Assembly (NCBI GenBank): GCA_911728455.2
Contig: OU452225.1
Coordinates: 23,842,495-23,906,494 of the forward strand
Length of the DNA: 64,000 nucleotides
From: Marthasterias glacialis
Taxonomy: Eukaryota; Echinodermata; Asteroidea; Forcipulatida; Asteriidae
Reading direction: 5' to 3'
This document shows positions 60,801-64,000 of this stretch, piece by piece. A program made the position numbers and the translations under genes. The notes beneath the pieces were generated by a model. That model saw only the letters and a list, made by a program, of their open reading frames with translations, searched no databases and was not told the origin of the DNA. Position 1 is the first letter of the stretch, and each line of letters opens with the position of its first letter.

Positions 60801-63527
60801 AGCAAGAGGGAAATGTTCAACGTACCGTATCACGTTTACGCTTGCGTAGCTTGCATATGTAACATGCATCTAACACTCGGTTAGAAATGAAATCTGTATT
60901 GTTAATTTTATTATTATTATTATGAAATCTTTCTGGCAATGAAACCAAGGGACCTGTGGGACTGAAGAGACCTTTGTAGTAAGAATATGGTGAAGAAATG
61001 TCAGGTTTAGATGTGGAAAGACAACTCCAAACAGGATTTTAAAAAAATATGCAATCAGGTAGGGACTGAAAACCCAATCCACATGCAAGGCTCCAGTCCG
61101 GGGTTCGAACCGGGGCCCACTCCAAAGAGGTGAAAGGCAGGAAAGAAAAGCTGGATGGGCACCTCACACAGTATTAATTTGATCTTGGTTTTGATACGAA
61201 TTACGGATAGAGATGCGTGAGGTATGAGTCGAATTAGATGCCAGTTTATGCTGATGACACTGACTTTTATGATGTCTTTTCCTCAGGTCTTTGCAAATCC
61301 ATTGGAGTGAGTAACTTCGAGATCTCAGACCTTGAAAACCTGAAAGAAACTTGGACGGTTACTCCTCAAGTTAATCAAGTAAGTTAACGATCAATCACTG
61401 ATTAAGGAACCGCACATTATCTGTCCGATCGAACGGGAACTGTTAACACCAGTAGTGTCTGTACGCATGCGTGAATGTAATTAGCATGCTTCATGGGAAG
61501 GGCTAATAATATCTCATTTGAAAGTTAATAACTTTGGTCATCCTACAAAAATAACAATTCAACATTTGGATTCATTTTTCAAGGTAAAATCTGCTTGAGC
61601 ATGGATCATAATATCTTTAACATCACAATTTATGAACTAAAATCGTTTAATTTACTGCAACGAAACTTTGACTGTTGAGAACAAGGTTGGTATGCTATGG
61701 AATGCTATGTTGCAAAAGTCAGAGCAGCTAACTTTCCATTGTTAACCGTTCTGAGCATGTTCACATTTCACCGCTAGCGTCCCAAAAAGTTTCCAAACCG
61801 ATGTCCACATTTTGTTGCAGTAACTTTGTTTTGAACCATTTGTTTATCACTTCCAGATTGAGGTGCATGTGTTCAACTATCCCAAGGAGCTGATTGATTA
61901 TTGCGAAGGACTTAGGATGAAGATTGTGGTATGCCAAATAAACATTACTTCCCTTGTCATTACTTGTGCTTTATTTATTGTCTACTCTTGAAATATTCCA
62001 TCATAACAGTCCGGAAACAATGCTTGAGATATACTCTGTGTTAAAAGATAAAAAAAAAAAAAAAAATAAGTAAGTAATGATAAATAATAATAGTGCAGTG
62101 TTCTTACTTTGTGGGATTCAATTTATACACGAAAAAAAAAAAACTGTGAAAATTTGGGCTCAATCCGTCGTCCGAGTCAGGAAAAAATCGTGAAAAAACC
62201 ATGCACAATTTTCAGCATGTAAACACATTGTCCTTAATTTTGATTGGTACAATCGAATTCAAAGCGTTTAAAGTGTTGTCTTCATTTTGCGTTTTGACGA
62301 AGTGATGAATCTCACATTCGTTCAGCGTGGTGCCTTGTTTTTTTCTTTTTTACGAAGTGACGAATTCCTATAGCCCACTGTAAGCATTAGGCGATTAGAT
62401 CTAGCGTTTTAATGAAGTGACGAATCAGTCTGGAAATTGATAGCTTATTAATTAAAATGTTAATTATACAAATACTGACCCTATAATGTACTTTAATATG
62501 TATACTATCTCATCAATGGGAAGTATTAGAAAATATGACAAACACACTTATGGTTTGAGTAAATTTGTCTGTTAAAACCCAAACCAAACAGTGGACTCCT
62601 ATAGTGTCCGCCATACCACAAAAAGGCGAGGGAAGCTGATGACGATATTGTCTTAAAAACTAAAAACATCTTATCTGAAGAGTTGCTTATCATAATTACT
62701 GTTCGTTCCCAAGAAGGCATATAGAACATAATTGTCATGTATGTGATTACATTAAAATGTGTAGTTTTTGGTTCTCTGTTCCTGTTGTGCAGGCATACAG
62801 CCCACTGGGTAAAGGGAAAGTCCTGGATCATCCCATGATTGGCAAGATGGCGGAGAAGTATAACAGGAAATGCAGTCAAATTGCGACTCGCTGGGTTTTA
62901 CAGGTAGGATCATCAAGGCTATATTTCACGGCGCTGCTATCCGAAAAGTATTATTCTTGGCTCAACAGGTTACTCTCTGATGACTGGTCTGGTCCTAATA
63001 TTTTAAAGGTGTTTAGCAGAAAATACTGCTTAGCAAATTTCTTTGCTAAGGCACCAGTGGCAACAATGTAAGGTGTGTGGATCTTTGGCTGGTTACCTGT
63101 TTCTGCTAAGCAAAATTTGTCTGTGCTAAGAAAATGGTTGTGCTTACCAGGGCTTACATTGGCGCTGCTAAGCGCGGAATCCTGCGCTTACGGCCCGTCA
63201 AATCAGGCGTCTTTACAGGGCGTCACCATTAGCGCAAAATTCAGTGGTAAACAGCGCCATCCCGTGCCCAGGTGTTCTCCTTAGGACTTTCACACTTGAT
63301 TGTTCTGTGACTACCTTAAACTAACAGCGCCCTCTACTAACATTGGCTCAGTATGCCAATGGATAATGTAAAGGGACCAGAGGGGTCCTTGAATTGAGAC
63401 TAAGTAATGAGATGATGTTTGAGTAAGTTATTTTTAAAGAATGTTTCAATTTGCGTTTATATTTTAGCACGGCATTGCAACGATACCTAAATCCACAAAA
63501 TGTAGCCGAGTCGAAGAAAACTGTAAG
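57812..63527 (+). CDS. Aldo-keto reductase, exons 1-7, truncated at the window edge
   Basis: Exons: 57812..57872, 59181..59429, 60103..60201, 61287..61378, 61857..61928, 62793..62903, 63468..63527; all introns GT-AG and in phase, giving 248 residues. AKRs reduce carbonyls to alcohols with NADPH in a TIM barrel. The catalytic tetrad is visible: Asp46 and Tyr51 (HIDTARMYKCE), Lys76 (ITSKVW) and His109 (LYLLHWP). Further signatures are IGVSNF at 142-147, QVNQIEVHVFNYPKEL, AYSPLGKG at 192-199, and the cofactor-binding ATIPKS. The IPKS motif and compact length resemble bacterial-type AKR5-like enzymes found in many invertebrates rather than vertebrate AKR1 enzymes; substrate unknown. The last helices and stop should lie beyond 64000. 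The start is the Met just before the first beta strand; the frame is open further upstream. Confidence 0.92.
58702..58918. mobile_element. 217-bp MITE bounded by TTAA, piggyBac-like
   Basis: Starts TTAAAGGGG and ends CCCCTTTAA. Inside these, TCGTCATGATTATAGCAG pairs with CTGCTATAATCATGACGA. A TTAA at each outer edge fits a piggyBac-type target. It lies in AKR intron 1. Confidence 0.75.
59690..59870. repeat. Diverged copy of the 46.1-kb repeat family
   Basis: Shares AGAAATGTTTCCATCTGAAAT, TCGAGAAAATAGCATTTGAAG and AATCGAAATAAG with the family; it lies in AKR intron 2. Confidence 0.5.
60628..60777. mobile_element. Palindromic hairpin element, GGTGGCAGCAGAC family
   Basis: Arm 60653-60686 (GGTGGCAGCAGACTTACCAG start) pairs with 60719-60754 with only a 2-nt bulge. 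Outer AATGGGAGACT and AGTCTCCCATT extend it. It lies in AKR intron 3. Confidence 0.85.
61085..61130 (-). repeat. tRNA-like B box fragment
   Basis: The minus strand reads CCCCGGTTCGAACCCCGGAC, a strong T-arm-like hairpin. No complete tRNA fold was found around it. Confidence 0.35.
62095..62275 (+). repeat. Copy of the 46.1-kb repeat family
   Basis: Shares GCAGTGTTCTTACTTTGTG, GTCGTCCGAGTCAGGA and AAACACATTG with 46115-46270; it lies in AKR intron 5. Confidence 0.7.
63010..63170. repeat. CTAAGCA-family element
   Basis: Shares GCTTAGCAAA, TTTGGCTGGTTACC, TTTCTGCTAAGCAAAA and TTGTCTGTGCTAAG words with 18340-18715; it lies in AKR intron 6. Confidence 0.55.
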
Positions 63528-64000
63528 GTACGTATTGATAGATAGATAAAACTTTATTGTCCCTCTCGGAGAAATTGATTTGGCCTTTTACATAAAAAAA
63601 AATGACAAACGAATTCAACTTAGTCATCAAGTTTATTTTCATGGCATTTACATAAAACAAAATTATTTCTTGTACCCTGTAGACTTTAATCAATTAGTGC
63701 TTCAGAAGACATGTTTTACTTTTCCCAATTAAAGAACAATCACTGATTGTATTGTTTAAGGAATTTCAAATATATGCAGGAAGGAGTACACGTGAACACA
63801 GTTAGAAAGTTGATACTCCATTAGCGCATGCCAGTGGCACACCCAAGGGGGAGAAGGCTCGGGGGTCGCCCCCTCCTCCTCCTCCTTCGAAGGCCTGCCG
63901 ATTTAGGTTAAAGCCAAACGGACCATCATTCTATAAAACCATCTACATGTACTCTCTTAATGTAAAAAAGTGAAAACTTCACTCTCTCGCCGAGTGGTGT

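Noticed and set aside
61085..61130. Possible tRNA gene
   Set aside because: Only the T-arm/B box is convincing; no acceptor or anticodon stem could be paired.

Overview
This is an AT-rich, repeat-dense, intron-containing animal window. GT-AG introns, phase-consistent exons, a rhodopsin-family GPCR, a carnitine-biosynthesis dioxygenase and a tandem fucolectin-domain gene point to a marine invertebrate deuterostome. The dispersed short elements look most like an echinoderm, possibly a sea star; that taxon is an inference from repeat style and gene content, not a search result.

Layout. (1) 1-10,150: no supportable gene; minisatellites, A/T-rich simple repeats, hairpins and short dispersed elements. 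(2) 10,154-11,275 minus: intronless class A GPCR of 373 aa, closest in pattern to adenosine receptors but without their ligand-contact residues. (3) 11,276-15,960: intergenic, with one inverted-repeat element. (4) 15,968-35,392 minus: the main find, a 22-exon gene reconstructed here by eye. It encodes seven tandem F-type lectin (fucolectin/FTP) modules followed by a C-terminal PAN/apple module. Every module is built from the same three exons, and every internal intron is phase 1. The 5' exon with the start and signal peptide was not found. (5) 35,400-53,100: about 17.7 kb without a supportable gene, rich in MITEs and tandem arrays, including a roughly 18-copy array and an element with a clean 9-bp target-site duplication. 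(6) 53,113-56,994 minus: complete five-exon gamma-butyrobetaine dioxygenase (BBOX1-like), 478 aa. (7) 57,812-63,527 plus: first seven exons of an aldo-keto reductase, running off the right edge.

The BBOX1-like and aldo-keto reductase genes are head to head, with start codons 817 bp apart, so they may share a promoter region. The lectin-PAN gene has the plan expected of a secreted, multivalent recognition protein. No rRNA, CRISPR array or intact tRNA gene was seen; tRNA-like B boxes occur only inside SINE-like repeats.
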